DNA of 5,270 nt from Tessaracoccus flavescens (GTDB taxonomy: Bacteria; Actinomycetota; Actinomycetes; Propionibacteriales; Propionibacteriaceae): assembly GCA_020741375.1 (NCBI GenBank), contig DYZF01000093.1, positions 1-5,270 of the forward strand, in the 5' to 3' direction. The position numbers and the translations under genes are program-made. Below the pieces are notes generated by a model. It saw only the letters and a list, made by a program, of their open reading frames with translations. It did no database searches and was not told the DNA's origin. Numbering within the stretch: the stretch's first letter is position 1; each line of letters begins with the position of its first letter. Shown piece by piece: positions 5,270 to 5,270 of the stretch.

Positions 5270-5270
5270 T

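Overview
The window is GC-rich, with G or C at most third codon positions. Its gene families (a YbaK-type deacylase, a YpfJ-type metalloprotease, an actinobacterial-style Bax-inhibitor-1 protein with a Q/P/Y-rich N-terminus, a beta-CASP metallo-hydrolase and an NfeD-like membrane protein) point to a high-GC actinobacterium. Something in or near the Propionibacteriales is a guess only. No insertion sequence, phage gene or CRISPR array is visible. It reads as ordinary chromosomal backbone.

Layout: (1) 1-393 (+), the 3' part of a YbaK/aminoacyl-tRNA deacylase gene. (2) 407-1309 (-), a membrane-anchored neutral zinc metallopeptidase of the YpfJ family. (3) 1310-1464, a divergent promoter region. 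(4) 1465-2151 (+), a Nudix hydrolase, probably leaderless. (5) 2152-2988 (-), a Bax inhibitor-1/YccA-like membrane protein. (6) 2989-3092, a second divergent promoter region. (7) 3093-4547 (+), an MBL-fold/beta-CASP metallo-hydrolase likely acting on RNA. (8) 4567-4640 (-), a tRNA with a UAA anticodon. (9) 4641-4753, a divergent control region with a 40-bp imperfect palindrome. (10) 4754-5269 (+), a small NfeD-like membrane protein with a C-terminal OB-fold.

The seven genes alternate strictly in strand (+ - + - + - +), so nothing here is an operon. Convergent pairs end 13, 0 and 19 bp apart, and divergent pairs share short promoter regions. Three genes concern RNA or translation (deacylase, beta-CASP hydrolase, tRNA). 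Three encode membrane or envelope proteins (metallopeptidase, BI-1, NfeD-like). No shared pathway can be shown from sequence.

The feature most worth a second look is the tRNA. It folds as a class I cloverleaf with a 5-nt variable loop, yet carries the anticodon UAA. That anticodon reads the leucine codon UUA, and leucine tRNAs of bacteria are normally class II with a long variable arm. None of the six protein genes here uses a single UUA codon. The rest of the window looks conventional, and I see no clear undescribed multi-gene system.
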